The notes: generated by a model not told the origin, from the sequence alone. Positions 9,138-16,907 are shown, counted from the stretch's first letter. The stretch: 20,000 bases of DNA from Prorocentrum cordatum (GCA_963575745.1 CAUYUJ010019911.1:1-20000); one strand, 5' to 3'. A program made the numbers and translations.

Positions 9138-9441
9138 GAGGGGAACAATTGCAACGCCAGGGTCTCAGGGTCCACCTCCTCCGTCCTCTCGCCTGGCCCT
9201 TTCGCCGCCCTCCCTCCAGACATCTGGCGTCTCGATTTTTTTCGAGACGCGGGCCCCCGACCTCGCGACCACTTCCCCAGGACCGCTTTTTCTTCCCGCG
9301 TCGTCTTCTGACGGCCCTGGGGACTGGCGAGGGCTCCCAGTGGCCGAAAAGGGTCAAAAACCTGCCGTCGTGATTAGTTTTTCAACGACGCGAGCATGCC
9401 TCCTCCTCCTCCTCCTCCTCCTCCTCCTCCTGCGTCTGCCA
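9138..9441. other. Region upstream of retroelement fragment, with hairpin and (CTC)n
   Basis: The retroelement frame is open through here back to 9130, but the translation (Pro/Ser-rich, then a Leu run from CTC triplets at 9400-9431) has no resemblance to a reverse transcriptase. The segment ends with a CTC pyrimidine run followed by TGCGTCTGCCAG, which looks like a 3' splice site. It may also be the 5' truncation junction of the retroelement. Confidence 0.5.
9227..9250. repeat. Perfect 9-bp hairpin with T6 loop
   Basis: GCGTCTCGA at 9227-9235 pairs perfectly with TCGAGACGC at 9242-9250 around six T residues. No clear function is assigned. Confidence 0.8.
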
Positions 9442-10638
9442 GGTGAGGAATGGGGGCGGTTCAACATTGCCTCGTACGCTCGCTACTTAGGTCTGTTCGT
9501 GGGGCCAGGCGCCGATCGAGCGCGGCAGTGGCACGGCCCACGGCAGAAGTGGTGGAGCCGCACCCATCAGATACCAACGACCAACGCTCCGCCCGACAGC
9601 GCGGTCCGCTTGTATGCGTCCCACGCGGTGTCGACTCTATCATATGTCGCCCAATTCGTGCCTTTGCCGCGCATGGCTCGCTCGGAATTCTTAGCCCTTC
9701 ACTCGCTCCTCAAACTCCCCCCTAGCTCGTTCTCACGCTCTGAGCTTTTAAGTTTGGCCGCGTGGTTCCCAGCATGCGCCATTCCCACCCTGGAGATCAT
9801 GACCACCGCTGCGCGCATGCGCATGGCTCTGTATACTCTCCCGGATTGGAGGCTGGCCCTGGAACGTCTGCGGAGCGCGGCGGAAGATCATGCTTTCCAC
9901 ATGGATTTCAGGAAGGGAGAGTGGTCGCCGCGTTTTTGGGAGGACCCGACGGCCTTTGCCCAGCACTTGGCTGCGGCGGCGGAAGGGAGTGAGGACTTGC
10001 CGCCATTTTGCGCGCAGGATCTTCAGGCTGCGCGGCAAGCAGCGCGGGATGAGCGCCAGCAGGCATTGGTGGCTCGCAGGAAGCCCCACATCCAGCGTGC
10101 CATCGCGCGCACCCTCCTCCCCGCTTCTTTCCCGGACCGCCTCCACCTCCTCCTCCACCGCCGCCTCCGCGCATGGCACGGCGGAGCGGCGCCCAGGACG
10201 GTGGCCGAGATGAGGGAGGTTTGGGGCGAGCTTCGGGGGGAACTGATTCAAGTGCGACCGTCCTGGCGCTGGGCTTTCCTCAAAACGGCGTGCGGCGGCT
10301 GGACGACACGGGGCCGTATGCACGTCCTTAGTGGTCGGCCCTGTCGATTCGGATGCCCCGCCGCGCACGCCGTTGACGACTTCCGCCACTACCTCACGTG
10401 CCCCTGTCTCACAGGTCTCCTCTTTCCTCCCTCGACCCCGACCCCTGCCGACCCGATCCAACGGTGGGCCCTTGGCACCTTCTACCCTCCGTCTGGCCCG
10501 CTCGCTCGTCGCTCCGCCATTCGACGAGTCGTGTTGGCTTTTCACCTTTATCACAAGGTCAAGGAGGGCGAAGAGCGCCCGTCCGCTGCCGCGGTGGATA
10601 GTGCGCTACAGGCTGCGATCTTCGCGTGCCAAGAGTGA
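9442..10638 (+). CDS. Non-LTR (LINE-like) retrotransposon ORF2, C-terminal fragment
   Basis: This is the 398-residue end of a retroelement polyprotein; a full-length protein would carry endonuclease and reverse-transcriptase domains and copy its RNA into the genome by target-primed reverse transcription. Visible here is the region after the polymerase palm: a YLGLFVGPGA motif with a following Trp (about residues 14-28), a helical YASHAVSTLSYVAQ segment, and PRFWEDPTAF. A cysteine/histidine motif near the end, C-x3-C-x10-H-x3-C (10342-10398), matches the CCHC-type knuckle common at LINE ORF2 C-termini. The palm with its catalytic aspartates (the F/YxDD box) and the endonuclease are absent, so this copy cannot encode a complete enzyme as seen. 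The frame has no internal stop and is GC-rich at third positions. The protein-like part begins right after a CTC run and CCAG, either a splice acceptor or a truncation junction. The family resemblance to dinoflagellate retroelement proteins is from memory. Confidence 0.8.
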   Translation, partial: GEEWGRFNIASYARYLGLFVGPGADRARQWHGPRQKWWSRTHQIPTTNAPPDSAVRLYASHAVSTLSYVAQFVPLPRMARSEFLALHSLLKLPPSSFSRSELLSLAAWFPACAIPTLEIMTTAARMRMALYTLPDWRLALERLRSAAEDHAFHMDFRKGEWSPRFWEDPTAFAQHLAAAAEGSEDLPPFCAQDLQAARQAARDERQQALVARRKPHIQRAIARTLLPASFPDRLHLLLHRRLRAWHGGAAPRTVAEMREVWGELRGELIQVRPSWRWAFLKTACGGWTTRGRMHVLSGRPCRFGCPAAHAVDDFRHYLTCPCLTGLLFPPSTPTPADPIQRWALGTFYPPSGPLARRSAIRRVVLAFHLYHKVKEGEERPSAAAVDSALQAAIFACQE

Positions 10639-10969
10639 GACGTCAGTGCCAAACCTGTTCACTCAATGTTTTGAAGACGACGACTTGTTTTGGGGCTGGT
10701 CGGTTTTCGTTTTGTACCGGCCCATGAATATATTTTGTCGTGTTTATCGCTCAAAACAGCATGTCACTATTATGTTCGTGTCCGCCAGCCGCTCTTGCAG
10801 GACACAGGTCCTCGATAGCGCTCGGCACTTGCCATATCATCTGGTGGTCGGCTGCCCTCGCAGCCCGTCCCCTCTCCGTGTCCGGAGGCCGGTCTCTATG
10901 ACCGCGTTTGGCTGTCGAGGTTCTCCGGCCGTCGTGGTCGACGAACCGGCGCGCCGCAGCGTACTGGCC
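10639..10969. other. 3' flank of retroelement fragment
   Basis: About 330 bp after the stop at 10636-10638. It is less GC-rich at first (GTTTTGTACCGG, AATATATTTTGTCG) and may include the element's 3' untranslated region. I could not find a poly-A tail, tandem 3' repeat or target-site duplication, so the 3' end of the element is undefined. Confidence 0.4.
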
Positions 10970-11030
10970 CTCCTCCTCCTCCTCCTCCTCCTCCTCCTCC
11001 TCCTCCTCCTCCTCCTCCTCCTCCTCCTCC
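10970..11030 (+). repeat. (CTC)n tract
   Basis: Uninterrupted CTC/TCC triplets, about 20 copies. Depending on frame it would encode Leu, Ser or Pro runs. Confidence 0.95.
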
Positions 11031-11040
11031 CTCTCGCCGC

Positions 11041-11245
11041 CCCCCACGGGCCGCCGAGGCGTCCTCGGCGCCCCCGGTGCCCGCCGCGCCCTCCGACGCG
11101 ACGGCCCTGGTGCCCGTGGGCCCGGCGGGCGAGGCCGAGGAGCCCAGCGTTCGGGGTCGGCCCCGGGCGCTGCCCGGGCCTCCGGCGGCCCCGGGGGCCA
11201 TCGGGGCGCCCTCGTTCGGGAGCCTTGAGGCGGGTGGAGGCGACC
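11041..11245 (+). CDS. Possible disordered coding segment between two (CTC)n tracts
   Basis: In the frame containing the GTG at 11077, the stretch reads RAAEASSAPPVPAAPSDATA, followed by VPVGPAGEAEEPSV and PSFGSLEAGGGD. It is Ala/Pro/Gly/Glu-rich with almost exclusively G or C in third positions. All frames nearby are open because of composition, so this may simply be GC-rich DNA. If real, it would be an intrinsically disordered linker. The frame continues through the second CTC tract (Ser run) to a stop near 11427. No start or splice boundary is convincing. Confidence 0.2.
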
Positions 11246-11345
11246 CCTCCTCCTCCCCTTTCTCCTCCTCCTCCTCCTCATCCTCCTCCTCCTCCTCCTT
11301 CTCTTCCTCCTCCTCCTCCTCCTCCTCCTCCTCCTCCTCCTCCTC
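11246..11345 (+). repeat. (CTC)n tract, imperfect
   Basis: CTC/TCC triplets with TTC, TCA and CCC interruptions. This is the second such tract within 300 bp. Confidence 0.9.
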
Positions 11346-12085
11346 GGGTCGCCTACGGCCCTGGGGGAAGCCGTGCAGAGACGGGGGTCAATGCAAACGG
11401 GGGTCGGCCAGAGCGAGGCCTGACTGACCTGGGTCTGGATTGACCCGGGTCAGAAGATCTCCGAGTCGTGGGCCGTCCTAGGGCTCTCTTGCGCCGTTTT
11501 GGGGCCTGAGGTGGAGCTCCCTGTGGGGCCACGAGCTGTGTGAGGGGTGCACCGACATTAGCGGCGCGGACACGCATGGGAACGCCGCCTCTGGTGGAGC
11601 TCCCTGTGGGACCGCGAGGCGTGCGAGGGGTGTGCCGGAATGTTGCCAGTCTTCGGCCGCTCTCTTTCGGCACGAACGACAAGAGGCGCTCCAGAAAGGG
11701 CCTCGCCTTCGAGGATGGAAGGAGTTGTTTTATCTGTTCCTCGGCGGGAGGCGGCGGCAGTAGAACGAGGGCGGCTCCTCCGGCGGAAGCCGGCGGAAGG
11801 CCGGCGCAAGCTGGCGAAAGTATCTAAAGAGTGGGCCCCAAGCGATGCCAGCAATTTTGGGTTCCGGGGCTCCGGAACCCGCCACACGGGTACGGAAAGA
11901 GCGGGGAGAACGATCGACAGCAGGTCTTGCCTTTTTTGGACAGGGCTCGCTGTCGGTGCCGCCGCGGGCTTTGCCCACTGGAGGCAGGATGTCGCCTGCC
12001 CAACGGCGGCTGCTGTCGGTGCTCTCGCATGACTCGTGTTTCTCGTGTTTCTCGTTTTTCGAAGAAGGGAGGCCGCATAGACGTA
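11346..12085. other. Intergenic GC-rich DNA with short repeats
   Basis: This contains a small hairpin, TGACCTGGGTC (11425-11435) against GACCCGGGTCA (11442-11452), one mismatch. It also has an imperfect direct repeat, GTGGAGCTCCCTGTGGG at 11511 and 11594 (83 bp apart), each followed by a related GAGGGGTG-containing segment. Overlapping open frames on both strands (for example 11640-12032 plus, 12088-11558 minus) are not repetitive but show no recognisable domain, and I cannot choose a strand. Confidence 0.4.
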
Positions 12086-12100
12086 CACTCTCGGAGCTCC

Positions 12101-12213
12101 GCGCGGATTTCTCGGATCTGCGTTGGGCCCCCCTGGCGGCGCTTGTGGCGCCGCCCGTAGCGCGCTCCGCGCGCCAGGGAATGGGGCCTAGCGCCGATCC
12201 GAGAAATCCGCGC
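12101..12213. repeat. Fold-back element (18-bp perfect arms), family member 2
   Basis: GCGCGGATTTCTCGGATC (12101-12118) is perfectly complementary to GATCCGAGAAATCCGCGC (12196-12213). Complementarity continues inward with mismatches through TGGGCCCC / GGGGCCTA and CCTGGCG / CGCCAGG. The arm is a close match to the inner arm of the element at 6002-6104. It is a MITE-like, non-coding fold-back sequence with no visible transposase. Confidence 0.7.
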
Positions 12214-12249
12214 AGATCTCAGGTTTTTTCCGGTTATTTTCCGCAACAG

Positions 12250-13020
12250 CATTTCGCTAGGAGGCTTCTTGCAGAGTTCAAAGATTCCTGTTGCCAGAGC
12301 CTCCACAGGTGGGCCAGGTGGAGGCGTCTCCCAGGCCCAGCAGCGGTCCGGCAGAACGGTCTGGCAGCGCTCACGATGGTTTTCTGGTTCGATGTGGTCG
12401 GGAAGTGAGACCTACCATGGTGTTCCAGCTGGATTTGGCCCAGGAATGAGGCTCACTATTGTGTTCGGGCTTCATTTCAGCCCTCCCAGATCCAGAAATT
12501 AGATCAACATGTGAGAAGCCACGTGTTTTCACGTGTCCGGGCAACCACAGGGACATCAAACATGGTGATCCCGCGCTGGAGCCAACTGTCCAGTACACCC
12601 AGGTCGGTATCAAACTCGGTCGCCCCGAGCTGGAAGCAGGTTTTTTACATGTCCAAGCCACCCGGTGGGATATCTAGCATGGTGGACCCAAGCTGGAGCC
12701 ACTTGTTCTTACGTGTCTAGGCCACGCTGGGCAGTTCCTAACAAGGTTGCCCCGAGCTGGAACTGCGTGTCTTCACGTGTCCAGGCCACGTATGGGGGGT
12801 ATCTCACATGGTGGCCCCGAGCTGGAACCACGCGTTTCCTCAATAGTGTTCCGCTAGAAGGTTTTCATCGTGGTCAAAGATTCAAAGATTTTATTCGGAT
12901 TGCAAATCCAGACATGAGGCTCACTATGATGCTCTGGCTTGATTGCAGCTCTCGCGGATCCAGAAATGAGACTCGTTCAGGTGTTTTCGTTCGATTTGGT
13001 TCAGAAATGAGGTGCTCCGC
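12250..13020 (+). repeat. Duplicated block flanking a 64-bp tandem array
   Basis: The 58-bp segment ATGAGGCTCACTAT... at 12446-12503 recurs at 12914-12971 with about 10 mismatches. Upstream of each copy lies a related segment (TTTCGCTAGGAGG... near 12252; TTCCGCTAGAAGG... near 12848) sharing a TTCAAAGATTC word, and downstream similarity (CAGAAATGAGG) continues. Each 58-bp copy carries a 3' splice-site-like end (CATTTCAG; GATTGCAG). Between the copies sits the 64-bp array. No protein is recognised here. Confidence 0.65.
12531..12840 (+). repeat. About 64-bp tandem repeat, roughly five copies
   Basis: Units are marked by ACGTGTCCAGGCCAC and by GTTGCCCCGAGCTGGAAC. ACRTGTCY anchors lie at 12531, 12647, 12711 and 12775, that is spacings of 116 (about two diverged units), 64 and 64 bp. 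The unit is not a multiple of three, so it is unlikely to be a protein repeat. Confidence 0.85.
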
Positions 13021-13363
13021 AGGTCACTGCTGCTGCTGCTCGCTCGGCTGCCGTATCGATTCGAGGCGTTGTCGATAAGGCGAGGGTCATGACTGCGCCT
13101 GCGTGTGTTGTGGATCTCTGCCTTTTCCAAAGTCGAGTTCTTCTTCCACTGGCGTGGACATGACATCCGCGTCTTTCGGTGACCCTGCTCGGCCCGCCGA
13201 CGGAGCAGGTTTTGGTTGCGATACAGGGGAGGTCTACAGCTTGCCCCAGAGGGAGCTCCACCGAAGGCCTCAGCGGGAGCGTCCGCATGGCACGGGCCGC
13301 GCACGGGGCTCGGGCGAAACCAAGAAGACTCCCCGCTCGCCCGCGTCAGTTTTTCTCCCCGTC

Positions 13364-13831
13364 ATGCACGCCGCAGTCCTTGTTGCTGCCCCCCTTCTTC
13401 GTTTCCTTTCCCTCGCGGTACTCGCAGCAGCATGTGGTTGGGTCCTTCGTCAGGCTAATTTTTATGGTTTGGTGCGATTCGTATCAACTTGTATGGGACC
13501 AATTCCATTCGGCAAATGGAGTCGTTCCGCATGGCATTTGATTATTTATCATGGGATGTGCGTGCTGTCTCAGACTGCCGACGGAGCGGACATGCCAGTG
13601 TGGGACAGCCTTGTTCGGATGCTCGTCGATCGGGAGCCAGATGCGGACTCGAGGTTTGCAGGCTTGAACGGGTTGTTCTCTGCCATCGAGGAACTCAGAG
13701 AGGACCCCGTAAAGCTGGCCAGGTGCAGGTGGAACACTTATGATCTGTACAAGGTGCTCCCCTCTGGCGAGCAGGAATTTCCAAGTGCAGGCATAAACGC
13801 CAATATGTTGAGGCATCCGAGTGCACAAATA
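13364..13831 (+). CDS. Probable 5' exon of an unidentified secreted or membrane protein
   Basis: The frame is open from 13103. I chose the ATG at 13364 because the peptide there begins MHAAVLVAAPLLRFLSLAVL, a signal-peptide or membrane-anchor-like stretch. The best protein-like part is 13574-13831 (TADGADMPVWDSLVRMLVD, then FSAIEELREDPVKLARC). An acceptor-like GCTGTCTCAG ends at 13573 in phase 0, so exon 13574-13831 alone is also possible. Alternative frames in 13440-13570 are also open, so the N-terminal part is uncertain. A GTGAGG donor at 13832 follows codon ATA in phase 0 and matches the acceptor at 13967. Spliced to the next exon this gives about 270 residues. No family recognised. Confidence 0.4.
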
Positions 13832-13967
13832 GTGAGGCGAAAGTTCCTGCCTCTGAAATCTCTGCCAGCAGCGAAGGCGCCAGAGGCGAAGCGGCCGCAG
13901 CAGTGCAGGCGAAGGAAGCTGGAACGGCTAGGAACGGAACTCGAGCTTACCCCATGTGTTTTGCCAG
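13832..13967 (+). other. Candidate GT-AG intron, 136 bp
   Basis: It begins GTGAGGCG and ends in CATGTGTTTTGCCAG. Both flanking exons join in phase 0. The reading frame changes across it, which would explain why the 13103 frame loses protein-like character after about 13830 while another frame gains it after 13968. Confidence 0.4.
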
Positions 13968-14312
13968 GCCATTGGACCTCGGACACCGGCCGCGTTGTTG
14001 TCCGTGCGTGCACGAATTACCGTCCAAACCGTGCTGGGCTACACGGCCGAATCAGCAGATGCCACAGCAAAGGGATTGCCAGGAGATTTCATGCACGTGG
14101 CTTGGTCGTTCTTGGCGAGAGCTGGATGCACATGCGGCCGCTTGCTTTTCCTGCGCTCGGCCCCCATGTATGCTGGCCTTCCGCATATGCCCCTAGCGCG
14201 TGGTTTCCGCATGTCCCGCATGGAATCCAGCCGTGTGTGTTTCCAGCTTCCTGGTGCTCTGCCAGCAGATGCCCCCTTACACCCCGCAGCGTATGAATCT
14301 CTCGAATCGTAG
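13968..14312 (+). CDS. Probable 3' exon of the same unidentified gene
   Basis: The frame starting AIGPRTPAALLSVRARITVQ continues with a protein-like stretch containing GYTAESADATAKGLPGDF and HVAWSFLARAG. It runs to TAG at 14310-14312 (114 residues plus stop). Composition is balanced, unlike the two other open frames over the same DNA, which read as Arg/His/Pro mixtures. A GTATG donor-like word at 14168 is phase-compatible with an exon starting at 14772, so the transcript may instead splice on to 14772-15000 rather than stop here. I recognise no domain. Confidence 0.4.
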   Translation, partial: AIGPRTPAALLSVRARITVQTVLGYTAESADATAKGLPGDFMHVAWSFLARAGCTCGRLLFLRSAPMYAGLPHMPLARGFRMSRMESSRVCFQLPGALPADAPLHPAAYESLES

Positions 14313-14771
14313 ATCTGGGTCACCTCAGGTCATCCATGCTGCCTCGAGGATGCGCCCCTCATTTTCGGATCCTGAGGTTTCTTATCAGGGTCTGGGGATC
14401 TGGACAGGGGTGGTGGTGGGATGTTGGGGGTTGTGGTGGGGTGGGGTGGTTGAACACTTTCATTAACATGTGGTCTTCTAGTGCTTGTGTGGTCATCCTT
14501 GGTTCGATGCAGGAAAAACCCCCCGATTGGCCAGCACTGTATGAATCGCGCGTTGCCCGTGACGCTTCCTTTATTTACGACGCCAGGTTTGCTCGGAGGT
14601 GTCTTTGTATACGACTTTGTTTGGGTGCGGGGACGAGGAGGAAGAGGACGGCGGAGATTGGAGGCGGGGATTGGGTGCGATTGGGAGGAAGATGGACGGC
14701 GGGGATTGGGTGCGGAACCGCGCCTGATGTGAGGACGACGGGAACCTCGATAATTTTATCAACTCTACCAG
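14313..14771. other. Non-coding stretch with G-quadruplex-like run
   Basis: This holds a G-rich run at about 14405-14452 made of GGGGTGGTGGTGGG and GTGGGGTGGGGTGG words, and a partial 49-bp direct repeat of GGACGGCGG(A/G)GATTGG near 14646 and 14695. It may be an intron ending at ATCAACTCTACCAG (14771). Short open frames are not convincing. Confidence 0.4.
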
Positions 14772-15000
14772 GCCTGCGTCTTTGCGCTGTTGCCTTTGCC
14801 CTAAAGCCGTGTGTCATGAATTGATGGGAAATCGTAAGTTCCCTTCCTTTTTCCTCTGTCTCGATTGTGATGTGTTTCTTCTTCTTCTTCTTCTCCTGCT
14901 CATCTTTTTTGGTAATCTGCCTTCCTCGCACGTGCACCCAGTTAGTCGCGGACATGTTGAGGACGTTGCGTCCAAGATGAAGGCACTTGGCCGAGAGTGA
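14772..15000 (+). CDS. Terminal coding segment with 108-bp candidate intron
   Basis: The frame PASLRCCLCPKAVCHELMGN is interrupted at 14834 by a GTAAGT donor. The candidate intron (14834-14941) has a run of CTT triplets and ends CACCCAG. The frame resumes as LSRGHVEDVASKMKALGRE and stops at 14998-15000. The intron is a multiple of three and stop-free, so retention would insert a Phe/Leu-rich hydrophobic segment instead of breaking the frame. An acceptor-like CTACCAG precedes the exon, and an in-frame upstream TGA at 14725-14727 means it cannot extend far. It is likely the 3' end of the gene beginning near 13.4 kb, or of a separate one. No family recognised. Confidence 0.4.
14834..14941 (+). 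other. Candidate GT-AG intron, 108 bp, in frame
   Basis: The donor GTAAGT matches the consensus. A pyrimidine tract (TTCTTCTTCTTCTTCTCC region, about 14876-14911) precedes the CAG acceptor at 14939-14941. Flanking protein-like sequence joins cleanly as MGN|LSRG. Confidence 0.5.
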
Positions 15001-15147
15001 TTTTCAACCCGAACAGCTGCATGCCTGTATGGATGGCCGAGCGAATGTCAAGCTAGCATGACATGAGGCAAGCGGCAAGGCATCAGACGAGACCGCCGAC
15101 CACACTGCTTTGCTGCTACAGCCGTTATCCACGCCGTCGTCGCCGCC

Positions 15148-15496
15148 ATGGTTCTCCTCACCGCGCGAGCACATCACTACAGTACGACAGCCTCCAGGTA
15201 TGACACCCGGCGACCGTGTCCATGCATACGTGGTGCTCGCGCGTGACCTCTCTTGTCTCTCCCTCTCTCTCTGTCTCTCTCCCTTCCCCTCCCCCTCCCT
15301 CTCTATCTCTGCCTCTCTTTGCGTTCATACGCGTTCCCCAACCAGTGGATGCACTCAGGGATTTGTATTGTCGGAAACTGGAACATATACATTACCAGTG
15401 GCGTGCTGTTTTTCAATCCCTGGACTTTTTGAGAGTCAGGGACGACGTCGGGGTGGTTTGGTGTATAGTTGTTTCCCCGTTTTCCGGGGGAAATGA
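15148..15496 (+). CDS. Possible small gene: Kozak start plus CT-rich intron
   Basis: The ATG at 15148 lies in a perfect GCCGCCATGG context. The frame runs 50 nt to CCTCCAG, where a GTATGA donor (15198) opens a 148-bp candidate intron with a very strong CT tract, ending CCCCAACCAG at 15345. Spliced in this frame it gives a 66-residue product stopping at 15494-15496 (second exon contains CTQGFVLSETGTYTLPVACC). A rival reading joins a different frame (VRQPP|VDALRDLYCRKLEH...) and stays open much further, to about 15953. That second translation looks at least as protein-like, so the coding frame is unresolved. I recognise neither product. Confidence 0.3.
15198..15345 (+). other. Candidate GT-AG intron with extreme CT tract
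   Basis: The donor is CAG|GTATGA. Positions about 15248-15320 are nearly all C and T (CTCTCTCTCTGTCTCTCTCC-type). The acceptor is CCAACCAG. The 148-bp length is similar to the other two candidate introns (136 and 108 bp). Confidence 0.45.
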
Positions 15497-15664
15497 CGAA
15501 AATGTGTATGTACGCCAGCATCCCGTATACACCAGGATCCGCTTTGCTTTGCGAATTTCAGTGCAGGGCCGGAAAAAGCGTCGGTGCATAGAGCTCGGTT
15601 CCCTACGTTTCTCTTCCGTCATTGCTTGGACGGTGCGGCCGCGGATTTTCCAGGTTGCCCTCCC

Positions 15665-15845
15665 ATGCCGCCTCGTGGGCGCTCGCGGGCGTCCCGTGCG
15701 CTGGGTGGGTCGGCCGAGGTGGCGCCGCGTGGCCGCCGTGCCGCCTCGCGGGCGCCCGTGGGGGAGCCGGGTGCGCTGGGTGGGTCCGCCGAGGTCGCGT
15801 TGCCGCCCGTGCCGCGGCCTCGTGGGCGCTCCTGGGCGCTCCGAG
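15665..15845 (+). repeat. About 73-bp GC-rich tandem repeat, 2.4 copies
   Basis: TGCCGCCTCGTGGGCGC-like starts lie at 15665, 15738 and 15809, and GTGCGCTGGGTGGGTC at 15696 and 15771, giving spacings of 71-75 bp. It lies immediately upstream of the 15873-16027 inverted-repeat element. Confidence 0.75.
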
Positions 15846-15872
15846 CGATGTGCTCACTCCACCTGGATTCAA

Positions 15873-16027
15873 GTCGGGCCTGTCCCCTCTACAGGGGGAC
15901 TTCCAAAAAATAGTTCAAAAATGCTCAGGGAACGGTTTTTTGTCTGTTTTTGACCTCTGGGGGGTATTTGTTTGACTATTTTTGGTTTTGCGCCCAAAAA
16001 AAACCCCTGTAGGGGGACAGGCCCGAC
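15873..16027. mobile_element. 155-bp inverted-repeat (MITE-like) element
   Basis: Left arm GTCGGGCCTGTCCCC (15873-15887), then TCTACAGGGG. The right arm ends in its exact complement GGGGACAGGCCCGAC (16013-16027), preceded by CCCCTGTA. The arms differ only around one pyrimidine indel and a T. A second, inner pair, CCAAAAAATAGTTCAAA (from 15903) against TTTGACTATTTTTGG (15971-15985), extends the symmetry. The AT-richer core is unlike the GC-rich flanks. It encodes nothing. I could not see a clear target-site duplication. The short, non-coding, long-TIR structure fits a MITE; a structured non-coding RNA is the alternative. Confidence 0.65.
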
Positions 16028-16029
16028 CT

Positions 16030-16907
16030 AAGCCTAGATTGCACTACTCAGCTTGCCCCGCATAGCTTGCACGACATCGCTTGCTCTGCGTAGCTTGCAC
16101 CGCATCGCTGCCACCTCCAGATCACACCGCGTATGTTTTGCGACGTGGTTTGTGCCAGATCTGTTCTCCTCTCGAAAGGAAACCAGACTCTACCGCCCTT
16201 TCCCCCCGGACTTATCGACAACCCCCTGGGACACGGCAAATTCCATGTGATTCTGCCTCGTCGTTCCTTTTCCATATGAATATTCACCATCTCAGGCAGG
16301 CCTGTCAATCCTGTCAAACAATACTGTGCGCGCGCACTTGTCTATCTCAGAAGATAGTTTATCAATACTCTTTGCAAAACATGAAACAGAGTCCACGCGC
16401 GCTCACATGTCGAACTCATATCAAACATACCAGTTTTTGCAAGGACTTCAACATAACCACCCCCAATACCCTCAGATTTTACATCACAGCTCTTGTAACT
16501 TTTCCGCCCGCTCAGATTTGCTGAAATCGCAGTGAAGCCATAAGGTTTTTAGCAATCTAGCCCAGAACCCGTATCTTTGTTTCATCACGCGGCGCATCCA
16601 CGTGGATCCAGCTTGCGCCCGGTGCACGAATCCACATCAAATCATACCATGCGGGCCACGCGCGCGCGCCGCGAGTGTTGAGATATTCCCCAAGCCATGG
16701 GTTTTTCGGAACATTTTAAAATAAAGCACTTCAAACACGTATGAATCACAAATTCTTTTTCACAGAACATTTTGTCAGGGTTCTTGGGTTTTCGCGCTCG
16801 CGCACTTCCTCATCATCGCCCTCATCAGCGCCGCCACATCACGTCATCGTCATCGTCAATCGCCGCAATTGCCGCCAGCATTTTTCAAGTATCTTCATCA
16901 TCGACAC
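16030..16907. other. Lower-GC repeat unit 1, 5' part
   Basis: It begins with a cluster of short GCATAGCTTGCAC words (16045-16110) that recurs at 19378-19440 after unit 2. A TTTCCCCCC(T)CGGACTT word near 16200 recurs at about 17340, followed in both by a CAGGCAAGCC-like segment and CGCGCGC-rich words. A CATCAAATCATACCATGCGGGCC word near 16635 matches 18893-18914. No gene is supported in this part. Confidence 0.5.

Noticed and set aside
9748-10554. A 268-codon minus-strand frame opposite the retroelement
   Set aside because: Shadow of the GC-rich plus-strand coding sequence; the plus frame has family-like motifs and the minus frame does not.
10970-11345. Poly-Ser or poly-Leu protein across the two CTC tracts
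   Set aside because: All three plus frames are open through the tracts, so the homopolymers alone are no evidence of coding. Only the segment between them is listed, at low confidence.
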